Shown here: piece by piece, positions 21,309-35,879 of the stretch | Numbering within the stretch: the stretch's first letter is position 1 | How the letters are laid out: every line of letters begins with the position of its first letter | From: Tetranychus cinnabarinus | Lineage: Eukaryota; Arthropoda; Arachnida; Trombidiformes; Tetranychidae | Assembly: GCA_022266195.1 (NCBI GenBank) | Contig: WHVY01000002.1 | Coordinates: 1,317,001-1,381,000 of the forward strand | DNA: 64,000 nt | Direction: 5' to 3' | Notes under the pieces: model-generated | The model's input: the letters and a program-made list of their open reading frames with translations, nothing else | Told to the model about the DNA's origin: nothing | The model's database searches: none | Position numbers and translations under genes: made by a program

Positions 21309-24300
21309 GCAATTGAAGTAATTGGAGATGAGTTTTGTATTTATACAAATAAACACTCAACTGTTGGTTGAGCTGAATTATGATCGACATTCAACTCTTG
21401 CTTATGATATTAATGAGTTGTTTGAGATTGCTTACTATTATGTTTACTTGACAAAAGGGTCAAAGTCAACAATGAAATGTCATCAAACTAGAAGGCAACA
21501 ATCAAAAGAAATAAAATGTCATCGAAAAGTCAAAAAATGTTATTTTTGCTCAAATGAAAACTAATATTGAAGAGAGAGAGAATATCCTTAACATGAAATT
21601 TTCCAGCCGATTTCAACCCTTTCCATTTGCAATAATAAAAATGCATCAAAATGATTGAGATGAAGGTTGACTTGAATTGGCCTTTTCCTTTAAAAATTTG
21701 AAAAACAACATTCAGATTCTAAGCATGAATTTTTCCCAGAGATCACATTTTCCATTCAATTTTTTGTTTCTTTGCAAGGAGAAAAAAAAGTTTCACCGAA
21801 AAAGAAGACAAGAAAGAAGAAAAAATCTTTCCCTTGCACCATGGAAATAAAGTTCATCAATCATTTGAGAAAAATTCTGACAGGAAACTGTTGATTCTTT
21901 AAGTTTTTTTCCTACTTCCATTCTTTGCCTTTTGCAAGTTAAAAAGATAAACGAAAAGAGATAAGTTAAGAGTAATAAAAAGAAAGCTGATAAAAAGATG
22001 ATGATGAGGACGAAGAAGAAGAAGAAGAAAAATAGAATCATCAGTTTGATGTGAAATATGAAAAGAAGATGAATCGTCCATTTGAAAGTCACCCAAAGCT
22101 CAAGTCGGCGAAGGCTGTTCAATATATAATATATTTATTTTCACTCTTTTGCTCTTTTCTCTTTTCGTTATTGAAAAATTGCTTTAGATTATTTGATGGC
22201 AATAATAATGACAACAAGATAATGAACAAAAAGAATGATGATCTGAAAGGAAAAAGATGGAACAAGAATAAGAAATGATAAAAATTTCAACCTTTCCTTT
22301 GCTTGGTGATAGTAAAAGACTGTAAATGAGAAATAAAAACAAATGAATAAAAGTTAATGCAAAGTTTTAAGCTAACAAATGTCACTTGCATGTTCATCTG
22401 ATAATCTCGACTCTTCACTCCTGTAATAATACTTTATCCTCCCATTATTGTTGCCATTCAATTTATACGTCTTTTTATTCAACTTTTTCATTTCTTTTCA
22501 TTCTTCTTCACCGTATTTATATTTCTCTCTTTTTTTCCTTCTTTACCTTCAATAAGAAAACACTTTGCACAGTGAACATTCTCATGATCACAATCTCATG
22601 ATAACTTCAACATACTTCATATTATTTTCTGCTCTTTTATGCCTTCTTCCAGATTCTTATCATTTCCATGAATCATTGTTAACAGTAACTTCTTATCATG
22701 GAAAGTGAATAAGGGAAGAAAGGAGCAAAAAAAGTATTTTCAAGTATCAAGGCAAGTATTATGAGAAGATGAAATGTGCAACATTGAAGGGACTTGGATG
22801 GTAAACAGGGAAGAAAAGAGAAGAAAATAATTTCCTTTTGCAACTCAAGTTTTCTTTTGTTTTTACTGTTCATTTAGCAGATTTGATATTTAGACTTGGA
22901 AGTTAACCTTTCATGAAACTTTTTGCCCTCAAATAGCAACAATTGCAAGTTCAATGGAACCATCAATTTGCGCAAAAATAAAGTCCTCAACTCTAAATAT
23001 AATCAACTTCGATCGAAGAACTTTAAGCTTTTGACTTTTACGAATTTCGCTGAAGAATTGTTAAAATTTTCTGAAAACTCAAAAGTTCGCTCTTCTATTT
23101 TTTCTCAAATCTTACGAAAATCGTTCTGTGGAAATCGAAAAAAACCGATTCGAATTTGAGTGTTGAAGTTTTAAAATGGAAAATCGTGAAAATCTGAAAA
23201 TTTGAAATTCAGAATGACAAAGAAAACGATTTCATTTCATGTTCATAGAAAACTTTTAAGCGAATCAATTGTGATAAATGTTGATAAACGAATACCTTTT
23301 CGTATTTTAACACTAACAATGAGTTGTTACTTTTACAGCTTCCTTTTTCATCATCATTCTCATTATTGTATAATCTTTTATTATTTCTAGTTGTTGCGAG
23401 CTAATCTGACTAGTGAACAGAAACATCGAATTATTGTTCAAGTTTTGAAATAAACAGTAAAAGTCGATAAATAAAATGAGGAAAAAAGGTTAACTCCATT
23501 TTTACCGCCAATTAAACTGTTGAATTGACTGAACATAATAGCCATGATAAGTATAATAAAATAGGATTAATGTTGAAATTGTAAAGTAAAAGAAGAGAGA
23601 AAAGAGCATTTTTTGAAAAAAAAACATTTTACTTTTTGAAATGAAGAAAAACAAAGCAATTCCAAGTGAAACTCAGTGTTATCTTAGGTCAACAATTGTC
23701 AACAATATAAATCAAATGGAATGCAAAATGAGATGAAAGGAGGAAAAAGAAAGTGATGAAGAAGATGAAATAATGTGATTGTAAAGATAACACTTTTTAC
23801 TTATGTAAGCTTGAGAAATAAAAGGAAGAGCATAAGTCAGACTTGGATGGGAAAGTTCAAAGAAATAATATTGAACTGAATATTCTGAAGGCGATGAAAA
23901 TAAATCAAAGAGCAATTGAGATGGAGATGATGATTGCAAGTTTGCAAAACTAACAGCGAAATGAATAAAAGAATCAAACTTATAACTTTTCATTTGATTT
24001 GACATTTATTCTTGAGCTTTAATTCCTGATTATCAGCATTTACTTTTTCATGAAGTAAAAGACGAAATTGAAATTTTGCTAAAAAAAGAATTTTTTTTCG
24101 ATTTTTCTCTTTTTACGATTTTCAAAAAACAATATTGAATGTTTTTTGTTGCTCATTCTACATGAAATGAGTGTTGTGTTTTTAAACTTTTAGGACTTTT
24201 TGCTCTCATTTTATTCTGTTCATTGGAATCCAATTGAATGAAACCATTGAGTTACCATTTTTTGTACGTTTCGTACTGAGATGGAAGGGTTTGAAAAAAT

Positions 24301-24966
24301 GAAGAAAAAGGTTTTCATCATTATTCAGTTTGGAATCAAATTTTGTGAAAAAAGATGAGGTGAAAATTGTCAGCCTTTTTGCGAGAAAAAAGAAATTTTT
24401 TTTCTCTTTTTTTCCATATACATTTATTCATGTTTGCACAAGATTACAGTTTGAATATAATAATATCCATCATTGATCGCCTTTAGTTTCTCTTCTTTTG
24501 CCTTTTTCTTTGTATATAACAATCTTGCATTTACTTTCTCTGTGCCTTTTCTCTCTCATGTATCATGACATCTACTTTATCCCATCAGAATTCAAAAAGT
24601 GATTTAAACTGTTTTCATTTTTTCTCTGGTTGCACAATTTTTCATTCTCAAATTTTCTCAGTCTCATCAATCTTTTACTTGTCTCTCTCCTCAATGGCTC
24701 GTATTCATTGAATGATATCAATGCTCTCAATATTCAAAGTTTTCAATTGGCAAGATGGACAATCAGGTGCTTTTCATGAAAATTTCAATAACTCTTTCAA
24801 TCTCAAGTTGCTCCTTCAATTGGCCCAAGAAAATTGCTCATCCACTTTGCAGGGTCAATAAATTTACAAAGTGCATAAACTAAAAAAGATGAACAGCTAT
24901 ACAGTCCATATTTAATGTTGGTAAGCAATGAAATTACAAGTAAGCAGAAGAGTCAAAGTCATCGTT
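21309..24966. other. AT-rich intergenic, no gene
   Basis: Pyrimidine/purine-skewed blocks (for example GAAGAAGAAG near 22015) and many short hydrophobic chance frames. No domain, RNA gene or complex repeat recognised. Confidence 0.5.
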
Positions 24967-25694
24967 TTATCTCTGTTGATCGTCTGAAAACTTGCTTACA
25001 AGAAATTTAAAGCTGGAAATGGTTGTAATAAAAAAATCTTCGCTACACTTTTCTACACCTCGATAATGTAGGAAAGAAGTACACAAAAAAACAGTATTTA
25101 TCAAGGAAAGTTTAGCGTTTTTCATTCGATACAAATCCATTGCAATCCAATTCCATCGATTCTCCAAATCGATTAAGATCTTTAGTAATCCCGGAAGCAA
25201 ATCTGTTGAAGTAGCTGCGATGTTAATGCCAATATTACACTACCCAAAAGCGATTAAAGGAGACCTCTCTATGAAGATCTGCCAATAAACGTTCAAGTAC
25301 GTTCATTTTTATTGCTAAATTAAGCGCTAATCACTGCATAAATTTGTTCAATTTTAGCAAAAATTCTGTTTTGTCAATGTCCCCCAAAAGCTCCCAACAG
25401 TATTCGGTATAATTACTCTTTCAAAAGTCATAAACTCCTCTAAGCTTGTCCCAGAATCGGACATCTTCAGAGGAAAAGTTGATTGAATACTTAAAAATTG
25501 AATATTTTCCTACTTTGATTAAGCATCGATTCTAATCCATTGAATGATTAAACGAGAATCACTCATTTCTATTAGTTTTCACTATCAGTTGATATCATGT
25601 TAATACTATCAGTTTTTGCTAAGGAAAGTTTGGTTTGTATTCGATATAAATCGGTTGAAAGTCAATTCTATCTATTCAACATTTAATCAAAATG
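24967..25694 (-). pseudogene. decayed protein-coding fragment with an internal repeat
   Basis: On the minus strand 25200-24967 encodes a frame containing LIDLENRWNWIAMDLYRMKN followed by AKLSLINT. About 520 bp upstream on the same strand, 25694-25610 is a diverged nucleotide copy whose translation, broken by stops, contains DLYRIQTKLSLAKT. The two share AAGGAAAGTTT and TTCGATA-AAATC words. The region has higher G+C than its neighbours. It looks like remains of a gene or mobile element with repeated modules. I do not recognise the family. Confidence 0.35.
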
Positions 25695-28660
25695 AAACAA
25701 ATTGAAAAGATGAACGAGCACAATTAGTTTAATTAATGTTGAATTTCGGAAGAAATGATTGACTACTCAATCAATTAAATGACTAAGGTCAGTACTTCAT
25801 TGCTGAATTTTCCCTTCACAAAAAAGCTGATCATAAAATCAATGTTTTTCTAATCAATCATATGAATGAAAAAAGAGTTTCTTAAAAAACAATTTTCAAT
25901 TCAATCAACGTCGAGCAGAAAATTTATCCTCAAACTGCTTAGTCTGTTTTTTTTCTGGAAGCAAATGTCAGAGTCAATTTTTTGTGATCAAAATGTGAAG
26001 GAGAAGGAAAAAATGAGCAAAAGTCAGACTAATTGGTTGAGATAAATCACCGGTTTAAAGTCATTATGTCTTTTGTTGGTTATTTTTATAGATGAATGTA
26101 ACCAAAAAAGAAACCCTAACCTGGTAATAATAAGGATAACAGAAGTAATGATGATGATAGTTGTTGCTTGAAGCTAAGGATATTTCTCAGCATTTTTATA
26201 TCGTAATGTGCAAAGCCTGACAAACTGGAATCAAACTCAACAGGATAAGAAAGCGTAACAAAAGTCAGACATTTATGATACAAAATATTTACCTTTAAAG
26301 AGAGAGAAGAGGAAAATCCCTGAAATGAAAAGAAGAAGAAAATTGTTCATTTTTATCCTCATTTAACCGTCAACCATTCACTCAATTTATATCAACACAT
26401 TGAGGTGAAATGATAAGCATGAAAATTTGTTCAGTCAAGAATTAAAGAATGTATTATGATTGGAAAAGTAAGGAACAAGGAAAAGGAAAAGAAAAAGTTG
26501 AACGAAAATTGCATTTCCAAAGTTGTCCAAAGTGCATCTTCAATCATTGCAATCCATCCTTTTACAGTAAATGAAACTCGATAAAAAGACGATCAATTGA
26601 TGAATAAAAGTAAAATTAGGAAGTAAAGAAAAGAAAAACAAAATATCAATTTGTTGCAAAGAGAAAAATCTGTTGAAATTGAAAATGAAATTTCAATCAA
26701 AATGGGATAAAATTGTATTCGATGAAATTGATAACAAAGAGTGAGAGAAGGCAAAAAAGTTGAATCCAAAAAAAGAAACAGTTTCCATTGAATTGAATTT
26801 GGACAAAAAAAGTTTTATTCAACAACTTGTATCGATTAGTTGTAACCAAAATTTGCGGTTGCAAAGTTAATCAATCTTTTTGTCTTTCATTCAACAAATG
26901 AAATTGCAATTAAGAGTTTGTCCATCAACAGAATTGGCTCAATGCATGGTTACCAACATTTGGCGATGAAACTTTTGCTCTACTTTTGAATTGATAGAAG
27001 AAGCGAAAAGAATGGAAAAGAAAGAAAATTTAAAGTCAATCTTGTAAAGTGCTTGGAGTTTTTGCAGGGAATGCAGAAAAGAAAACTTTTGTTTTTCCCT
27101 TTTTTTCCATTTGATTTTTCACTCCCAGACTTTTGGATTAATATCAATTTGACATGATTTCTTTTAGGTGACAACTTACATCTTCATCTTGAATCTTTTC
27201 CATCAAACAATTTTTTCGCCTTCACTGTGTTGATGTTTTTCCCTTCACTTTGCCCATCAACATGAGCCTTGTTTCACTTTTCATTTACGCTTCTCTGCCT
27301 CTCATGATTGGTAATATTTTTGTTTATCAGTCAGTTGATCAATACTCGATAATCACTGATGAAATTGATTTATCATGTTTTCTGACTTCAAATTTTGAAT
27401 ATCAATGAAGTATTTGGAAGAAGGGAGAAAAGTTGGAAAAAACAAAACTAAAGATAAATATCAAAGTAAAGACTCGAAATTTCATGAGATAAAAAGCAAT
27501 CTGAAGGACATTACGAAAAAGATTAAGACTCATGGAAGAATCTTTTTTCTTTACTTCAAAACAAGTGAAAAGTTCAAGTCTTTTTTTAGAGGAAGAACAA
27601 AAAATTCCAAAAAAAGGGATTTTCATTTGAAAGAGAAAAAAAGATTTTCTTCTCAATAGGCTTAAATCGCAGGATATTGAGAATTTATAGAAACAAGATG
27701 ATGATGAAGATAACGATGAAAATCTGTAGATTAGGACGAAGGTGTGGTATGGATAAAGGATTTTATATCAACTTGGAAAACTTGAAATGATGTGTTCAGT
27801 GAATTGCAAGTTTTCATCCAAACTCTGTTTTGTTTCTTGGTTGCTTTTGAGACAATCAAAGTGCATGATAATGATGCTGGTTTTTAGCTAAAAATTGTGA
27901 ACCGTGAATTGCAATTGAAATCAAGATCATTTAATCGAGGGAAAGAAAAGAGATTATTTATTGAATGGAGAAGGAAAAACTTGTTCTGATTGGATAAATT
28001 GAAATTCAAGAGATAATCAGGAGTAAAGGTTAAATGATAAAAGTAAATGATGATAAGGAACTTTCAACATGAAATTTATTTCCAGTTGTACTAAAGAGAA
28101 TGAAGAAGCTCACTTTTATTCCAATATTTGTTTACTTGGTGGAAGAAGAAGAAAGTAAAAGAGTGAAAAAAACGAATTTCAACTCAATCCAGATTCGTCT
28201 TGATTCTCCTTCTTCATTTATTCCTCTTATTCTTCACCATCGTCATCATCATTTTTCTTCTTCAGCTTCTTCACTTTCTATTTGGATGAACTTGAAATTT
28301 GCAATTTATTTTTGTTAAGCACAATTTCAATCCAATTCACAAAATAAACTTCAATTTTTATTTAAACTCATTTACACAGATAATATGTATCCATGAGAAG
28401 AGGGTCAATAAAAGATGAGCAAAAAGTCATTAAATGTTGCCAAAATCATTTCCTTTTTTCCTCTTAAATTAATAGCAATCAATGTTGATGACCAATAAAA
28501 ATTTTGACATTTTTAGTTACATAATTTAACTAAATCGAAAGAGAAAAATAAACTTCGAAAGTTTTTTTTCACGAAAACTCAACAAATTGCAATTTTATTT
28601 ACATTTTGTGCCAAATCAACATTGAATTGAAATCCATTGACTTTTAAAAGTTACATCATT
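25695..28660. other. AT-rich intergenic, no gene
   Basis: No supportable gene. One dispersed TTTTTCACTCCCAG word is at 27116. The overlapping 84-codon frames at 27402-27659 on both strands are low-complexity Lys/Phe sequence. Confidence 0.5.
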
Positions 28661-28853
28661 ATACCGGGCTATTCAGTCAAAACTTAGCGCTGTTTGCAGT
28701 TATAACTCACGCATCTGTGTACCTCCAGGCACGAAACTTATACTGTGTAATTTTGACAGGTAACGAACCTTGGATTACCATTTCAAGGTTAGTCAAGTTC
28801 ATTTCGTTATTTGACCACTAACTGATATTTGGAGGTCATTTGCTGAGAGGGCA
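28661..28853 (+). repeat. MITE-like dispersed repeat, copy A
   Basis: Begins ATACCGGGCTATTCAGTCAA, includes GCAGTTATAACTCACGCATC, and ends near TGACCACTAACTGATATTTG GAGGTCATTTGC. Its reverse complement aligns over most of its length with 40562-40768: AAATGACCTCCAAATATCAG then TTAGTGGTCAAATAA against AAATGACCTTCAAATGTCAA then TTAGAGGTCAAATAA, and CGTGAGTTATAACTGCAA against CGTGAGTTATGGCTGCAA. The more even base composition also sets it apart. No coding capacity, so it is probably a short non-autonomous transposon copy. Confidence 0.8.
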
Positions 28854-31698
28854 AAAATTTTCATGTTGGTTTATGCTTTATTTTTGTTTGGTCCAAACTC
28901 GGACTTTTCACTACTTTTTTTCCAATTTTCTCATCTTTCAGTTATCAGAATTGACTTATGCTTGCCCATTGCGAATTCAAGAATTTTTGCATTGGAAATT
29001 CCATATTCAGATGGAAATACAAAAATCATCAAAAAAATTTTGTTCGTCACAACTGAAATCTATTTCTATTTCACTGACGAAATACTTTTATTCCAAGTCT
29101 TTTCAAGACTAAACATGAAACTTAATCTTTTTAATCTTTTATAAAAAGCAGCTTTAGACACTTTTTCCTATTTTTAGCTCGAAATGCAAAATTGAATGGA
29201 AAAGTGCTTTTCTCATAAAATATTTATATTCATTTTAAAGACTAAACATTTCAAGTGCTACAGAACTAAGAATGTCCAGAATGAATGAAATTTGATCGTT
29301 GCTCAATATTGAATTGAACTTTACCTGGAAAACGCATTAAAAATATAGATACACAAATTGAAAGTTAGACACATTACCATCAATGTCTGAGCTTAATTTT
29401 CAATTAATTTTTGCCTCTTTTTTTCATCAAGTAAACTGAGCAATGTTGCATTAGTTATTAAGTTTGAAGCAAAAATTAGTATAACGTTTAATTTAAGATG
29501 AAAATTAATGGAAGCATAACGTGAAGTGGAAGAGAGTAAATTCAATGAAGAAGAAAAGAAGAAGAAAAATATGAAAAGTTTCATTGAAGAGAAAAGTTTC
29601 TTGAAACGTTCTAATGGAATGATCGATCTTATTAAAACATAAATGATGAGAATAATTTTAATCAGGGTTAAAATGTATTTTAAATTACCATGTTTAGTTG
29701 ATTTAAATTGCTTTTCCGGACTCACAGACATATTTGTTTCTCTTCTCAGTTATCCTTATTCATCACTATAATTTCCATCATCATCATTATCTTCATCATC
29801 ATTGTTGATCATTTTCTTCTTTTCACCATTTTCTACCCTCAAGATCATTTTCCATCATCCATAATCATCCAGTTTCTTCTCATCATTTTTGAGGAAAGAA
29901 GAAAAAAACTCAACCCAAGAAGACGAAGCGAATGAAAAGAACGAAAAAAACAACTTCCAGTTCAGTGACGAAGAAAACCTATCTAAGTATTTTACTTGCA
30001 ACCATATCATCTTCTCACCCTTTCATCTTCCTTCCCTCTTCACCTCAACCTTTTTATTCATTTAGCTGAACCTTTCAAAGGTAAATTCTGTTTACTCGAA
30101 AAAAACGAATATCAAATGTACATTTTTTTCCATCTCCAGTTCCCATTGTTACTCATTTTACATCTCTTCATCAACGCAAACTTTCGCCATTTTTGTCTTC
30201 ACTCTTTTCATGAATGTTCATTTCTTCTTCCCATGAGTTTCCACTTATTACTTTACTTTTTTTAATAATACTTTACCATTATTATCTTCGACTCACCAAC
30301 TTTTCATTTTTTTCTCTTCCTTTCTTATTCCATCCTGGAAACTGTAGAAACTAACATTTTGCTGCTAATTGAATCAAGTTCAGCATCAAATTATAACATG
30401 AAAAGTGTTTATGAGTTGAGTTATCGTTCAAAGAAGAAAAAAGTTTCTGTTTTCCTTTTTTTTTGAAGAAAAACAAAGAAAATTGTTTTGAACTAAAATT
30501 TTGAAATCAATTTGCGAATAAAATTTTCGATAATCGATGGAAAAAAATTTTCTACTTGGCCCAGATTCTGTTGAATACAATTGGAATTGACTTTGAACTT
30601 GAATGTTAACAGGTCAATGGATTTCAAGTTGCAATGAAAGTTATTAATTAATGAGTGTAAACAGATTAAAATTGCAACATTGAATTATCTTATGTTGAAA
30701 CGCTTCTATTGATGAAGTCTATTTTTGAACATTATTCAAGCTCTGATAATTCAATTGTGCAAGTCAAACTCATCAAGAGTTGAAGTAAAATCATAAATTA
30801 ATGATAATCTTTCGACTATTATTTTTCATTTTAATCTCACCTTCAACTGGATTTGGTGAACAGAAAAGTTTATCCACTGAGACTTGTTATTGTTTCATCC
30901 TGATTCACTCAACACTAATCAATTTAAAGTGAACCCCAAGCTAATTGAAACTGAATAATGTTGAAATCCAAAGCTATTAATGTAAACATATTTACCATGA
31001 AGAGTGATATTCATCTATTGGAGTGAATTTATCATGGATAGAAAGACTTTTTGCCAAGTAAAAAATGAATGTTATTCCGAGATAACGAATTTCAAGGAGA
31101 ACGATAAAATTGAATGGAAGACAATTAAATGTTTGACGAATACAGAAAATTTGTTACTTTTCTCTCTGTGCCTTTACCCTTTCTCGCTATTCTTATCATT
31201 ACCTCATTGCACCATTACTAGTTGTTTCATAACGAAAATTGTGAGCATAATCTCTCTAATAGTAATGATAATGATAATAATAACAATAAATGATGAAAAT
31301 AATAATGAAATAAATAATGTCTGCCTTGGGAGAATCCAAATGCTCAACTTTTTTTCACTTCTTTACAGCTTAAGTCATTCATTATTATTCAGGTTGTTAT
31401 GTTAATTTCTTAAACTTTTTTCATTCATTATTTCATCTCAAACTATATTTATAACAATAATAATGATAATTCCTTAAGTAACGATAATTATGATCATTGT
31501 TTCCATTTATTGTAATAATGTTGCCATTTTGAACCAACGTGAGATGAATCGAAGACTAAATGAAGGAAAGGCTATAATTGCATCTCGAATTGGAAAACAA
31601 TGATTGCAATTCTGATAATGAAGGCTCAATCTTACATAACGTTCATCAAATGCATAAATAAGAATAGCAAAATTGACCTGCTAGCTTTTAACTCCAAG
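28854..31698. other. AT-rich intergenic, no gene
   Basis: Chance frames only. The 133-codon frame at 31004-31405 starts at GTG, has an internal ATG, and its hydrophobic C-terminal half comes from ATA/ATT trinucleotide runs. No domain seen. Confidence 0.45.
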
Positions 31699-32345
31699 TA
31701 CTGGGAGTTGAAAACTGAAACGAAGTACTATTTTACTTTGACGCTAAAGTGAAAATAAATTGAAACCGCTTTTAGAGAAACGGATAGAAGCTCAAAGTTC
31801 AGCTGGGAGTATAACTCAGCTTTTCCTTTTTCTATTCAGTGCTAAAAATGCTTTACAGCGTTCCAAGATCAGTAAGTTAAGGGCTGACTTTTAAGTTTCT
31901 CTTGGATCATGGTATTGTTAGAAGATCTGTAATGTGCAGAAAAAACTTTTAATAATCGCCGCGGAGTTCAGGGAGTTGAATATGGAGTAGTTGGATTACT
32001 ACTGAAAATGATTTTGATAGACGATAGCAAGTACTGGGAGTTGGAATGAAATGAAAAGATTTAATAGTTTTGTTTTCTGGCAATTTCAGGATAAGAATGA
32101 AAGTTGTAGAAAATGAATTATATTAATATAATGGAATCGATTTATTTGTTAGAATAAAGCTCGTTAAAAAGTTCTAGATTAGTTCGATAACTTCATTGGG
32201 AGTGAAAATTTTATACCATGCAGTTTAAACCTTATTGATAAATAAGCCTCAATTTTTCTCATTTCAAGTTGAAAATAAGATGAAACTAATTACGTCTCAA
32301 TTTAATCTCACAATGAAATAGTTTTCACTCCAAGCACAGGGAGTT
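31699..32345 (+). repeat. loose cluster of the CTGGGAGT word
   Basis: TACTGGGAGTTG (31699), GCTGGGAGTATA (31802), GTACTGGGAGTTGG (32031), TTGGGAGTGAAAATTTT (32196) and a complementary CACTCC...CAGGGAGT pair (about 32325-32345) fall within 650 bp. They are separated by ordinary AT-rich sequence, so this is a cluster of words and not a tandem array. Confidence 0.6.
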
Positions 32346-35300
32346 TAATTTAATAACATCTGATTGGACATAAATTGACTGTTGAGAGTGGGAAAGTTAT
32401 AATGAATGGATAAAAGTTTATCAACAGTAAATGTGCAAAATTGAAAAATTCAACTACAATGAACTCAAAATTGCTCATGGCTTTTCACCAGAAATTATGA
32501 GAATTTTGTGAGCTGAAAACATTATCAACATTTTTCATGCACATTCTTTACTCTTCAAGTTTTCACCCAAACTCACAAAACATGCATCTACATAAAAAGT
32601 GTTAACAACAATAAAAGCTAAATAACATTGTAAATATTTGGAAAGATAAAAATATTCAGTCCATTCAGATAACTTTTTTTCCGTTTACTTTTTTATTCAA
32701 CTTTTTTCCCATCCGGTTAACATGATACAACATTTTTTGTTATCATTTTGAGGTTAAGGTTATGTTGGGAATGTTTCACATTTGTGAAAAAAAATGTTAC
32801 ACAAAAAAAACAAGACAACAATTGAAATAACTTAATACAAGGAAAAGGTTGAGAAGATGAAATCAGTTTATCTAAGAGTTGAAAATTGTTAAGAAATTTA
32901 AAGGTAAAAAAGTCAACAATTTTACGATTCTGTAAAAGGTTACAAGAGTAATAAAATTTTTTCATTGTGCATTTACTGAGCAATATTTTGCTTGGCTTGA
33001 CTAGAGGTAAAAAAAGTCCCTGTTTTTTTATTGTTGGAATTGGCATCTAAAGAACTTGGAATATTCCAAATAATGAACTGATTGCAAACAGAATAAAGTA
33101 TGAATAAAGATTTTCGCCTTTTCCCAACTGATGAAGATAATCAATAATCATGATAGTTAACAAGTCAACACCTTATCAACACTCAGCTGGATTGATCCCT
33201 GAAAGCCTTCCATTCAACTTTACTCTTTTCATTATCAGAGTGAAAATGGTGAAAAGATGAAAATAGTTATGCTGATGAAGATATTAATAATCTAGTGAAT
33301 GCAACCTGATTTGTTTTAATAAACATTAGATTAACAATTTGTTCCGTTTGCAGAATTCAAGGCTTTGGAATGCAAATGAAAAGAGAAAAAGGTCGATTCG
33401 AGAAATGTTCAATGAAGCAAACGAAGGATGCAAAATGATTTGCTTAGCATTCGCAGGCTTTTTTTTCGTCTTCTGAAATTTCTTTAATCACTCATATAAA
33501 TGAATAGAGAAATTATCGAATTGAAAAGAAGGAGAAAAAAAGTAATCAAGGTTAATATTTTCAATATTCTCATGGGTTCAATTGTGATTTTCTCTGTTTC
33601 TCAATTTCTCTTCGTTATTCACAAGAATAGTAAAAATGTTGAAACGAATGTGAAGTTAAAGCTTCCCTTGTGTAAACCCATTAATTGGATTGTGACTATC
33701 ATTAAATGTATCGAATGATTAGCGAATGAGAATCAATATTAGCTTGAAAATGTTTAACTTTCCTTTGCCTTCACCCGTTAACCCTTATTCAGTGTGCTTT
33801 ATATGCATCACTATCAACGTTATTGCACAAATTATTGCCTTTTTTTTTGTTACTTTTGTTCTTTATTGAACTGAGCAATTGTTCATCAATAAATTGATTG
33901 TAATGTCAACTATAAGACCATTTGATTGGCCAATAATAATTGGCAACGTGATTGTACAAATGCGAGTTTCGGTCAAACTAAATTGTCCATTTAATGCGTT
34001 TACTTGATTGGACTAAGAATCTGGTAAATCTTTTAAGTCTGTCAAGAGAAAGTTTAGTCTTTCAATTTTTTCCACTTTAATATGAAGATGAAAGTTGATG
34101 CTAATAATAAACTGTGCCTGTTAAAAGGCTATGCAGTCTATTAAAATATTTAGTTTACCAAATCAATTAGATGTGAAACCACATTGAGTTTGGTTGCAAT
34201 ACTTTTGGAATTAACTTGAATATTCTTCTCAATGGAATCTCATCTTACACAATCTAATATGCTCAGCTATTCCATTAGCAAGAGTGAGGCTTGCATGAGA
34301 TTTCAGGCTCAGACAAAATGCAAGTTTAAATAATTGAGTTACTCTTAGGAGAGAGAGAGAGGGAAAAGTAATGTGAATAATTTAGTGAAACGAAAGCTAA
34401 TTACTCAAAAAGCTGCTCTTTAGTCATAGACTAGACAAGGTGACTCTAAATGGATGCAAAAATGTAGCCACTAAACTTGCAAGAAGAGCAAAGAAAACTC
34501 AAAGTACAATGTCGAGGTGAGTTTCAAGAAAGACTAAGAATCTCACAATTAAAAATTTCTCATTTCGCTTCTTAATGATATTCAATTCAATTTTCATAAA
34601 CTATTTCATTCCACAGAAAGCAATTCTTTGTTGACTTTGAATTGAATTTTAATTTGATTCACATTTCTTAATTAGCAAATATAAAGAAAAGAATAAAATT
34701 TTGAAAGATCTAACGAATTTCAAATTCCAAAATAAACACTTTGAATGCAGTTTCGAATGCGATTTTTTGGACTGATCGCCGTTCGCACTCGAGTGTTTCA
34801 ATGGATTTTGCAGTTCTTTGCTATCAATTGTTGGATTGATCAGGAATAAAATTTGTTATGTGACAAATGATGAACAAAATGTTGTTTGTTTTCACCGAGA
34901 ATATGAAAACTATTAATAACAAGATTATCAATTTGGTATTTCAAGGTTTCTCTATCAATCTAACTTATTGTCTTCTTGCAACTAATAACAAGTTAATTTG
35001 TAATTCAATTATGTTTCAATTTAATTTGACAAGTCGACTTTTGTTGTCTCTTTTTCGGCTTATTTTTCTTTCGCATGTTTACCATTTCATTCAATTCCTT
35101 ATTTCAACCAAATAGCAATAATAATAATCAGACGATTAACTGTTGATGGTAATATTATTTGTCGTAAATCAAGTTGAACAAGATGAGTTGAAGAAATGAT
35201 GAAAAAGTTATCAACAAGCAAACACACACACTCACAGAGAGAGACTCACATGGATACAAAATTATTGTCATGAGTTAAACACAGAATACGTGAATGAGCA

Positions 35301-35879
35301 TTACTCAGTTACCATTACAGAAGCTCCATTCAAGCCCACAAAAGGTTGGATGGTCATGTTCATCATCTTCTCCTCTTTTCCATCATCAGCATTATCGTTT
35401 TTCTTTTTTCCTTCATCTTCTTTTTTTCTGTTCATTATTCTTTCCATTCTGGGTACATTAGAACTTTGATAAGAATGCAGTCTCTGATAATGTTAATAAT
35501 AATCATGATAATAATAACGATAAAGTAGGATAAACTGGTAAATGAGGTAAACAAGTAGAGCTAAATACCCTTTAAGGGTCAAGTTTATCTCCAAGGAGAC
35601 TGTAAATAGCATTATTATTGGAACAAGACTTTATTACCTTTTCTCTCATCAAACTTTTACTGCTAATGAAAATAAAGTTGAAGTTAATCTGCTTCAATGA
35701 AATGAAATTATGCGTTATAATTACGTCAATGCTATTAATAGCAATAATTGTCATCACTTTGCCTGTCAAGAACCCAGGCAAACCCGGGATTCAATTTTCA
35801 TTCAAATTCTAGATAAAAACTCAGATAATATCGCAGTTGAACAATGGGCGCAAAAGCTTGCAAATACCATTCTGCATCA
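32346..35879. other. AT-rich intergenic, no gene
   Basis: A short GA run is at about 34351 and a CACACACTCACAGAGAGAG mix at about 35223. No gene recognised. Confidence 0.5.

Noticed and set aside
20964..21356. 130-codon Ser/Leu/Pro-rich minus-strand frame
   Set aside because: Encoded entirely by the GAGCTGGGAG minisatellite; the apparent protein repeat is the DNA repeat read in frame.
31004..31405. 133-codon plus-strand frame
   Set aside because: Starts at GTG, hydrophobic half derives from ATA/ATT runs, no domain, no splice or promoter context.
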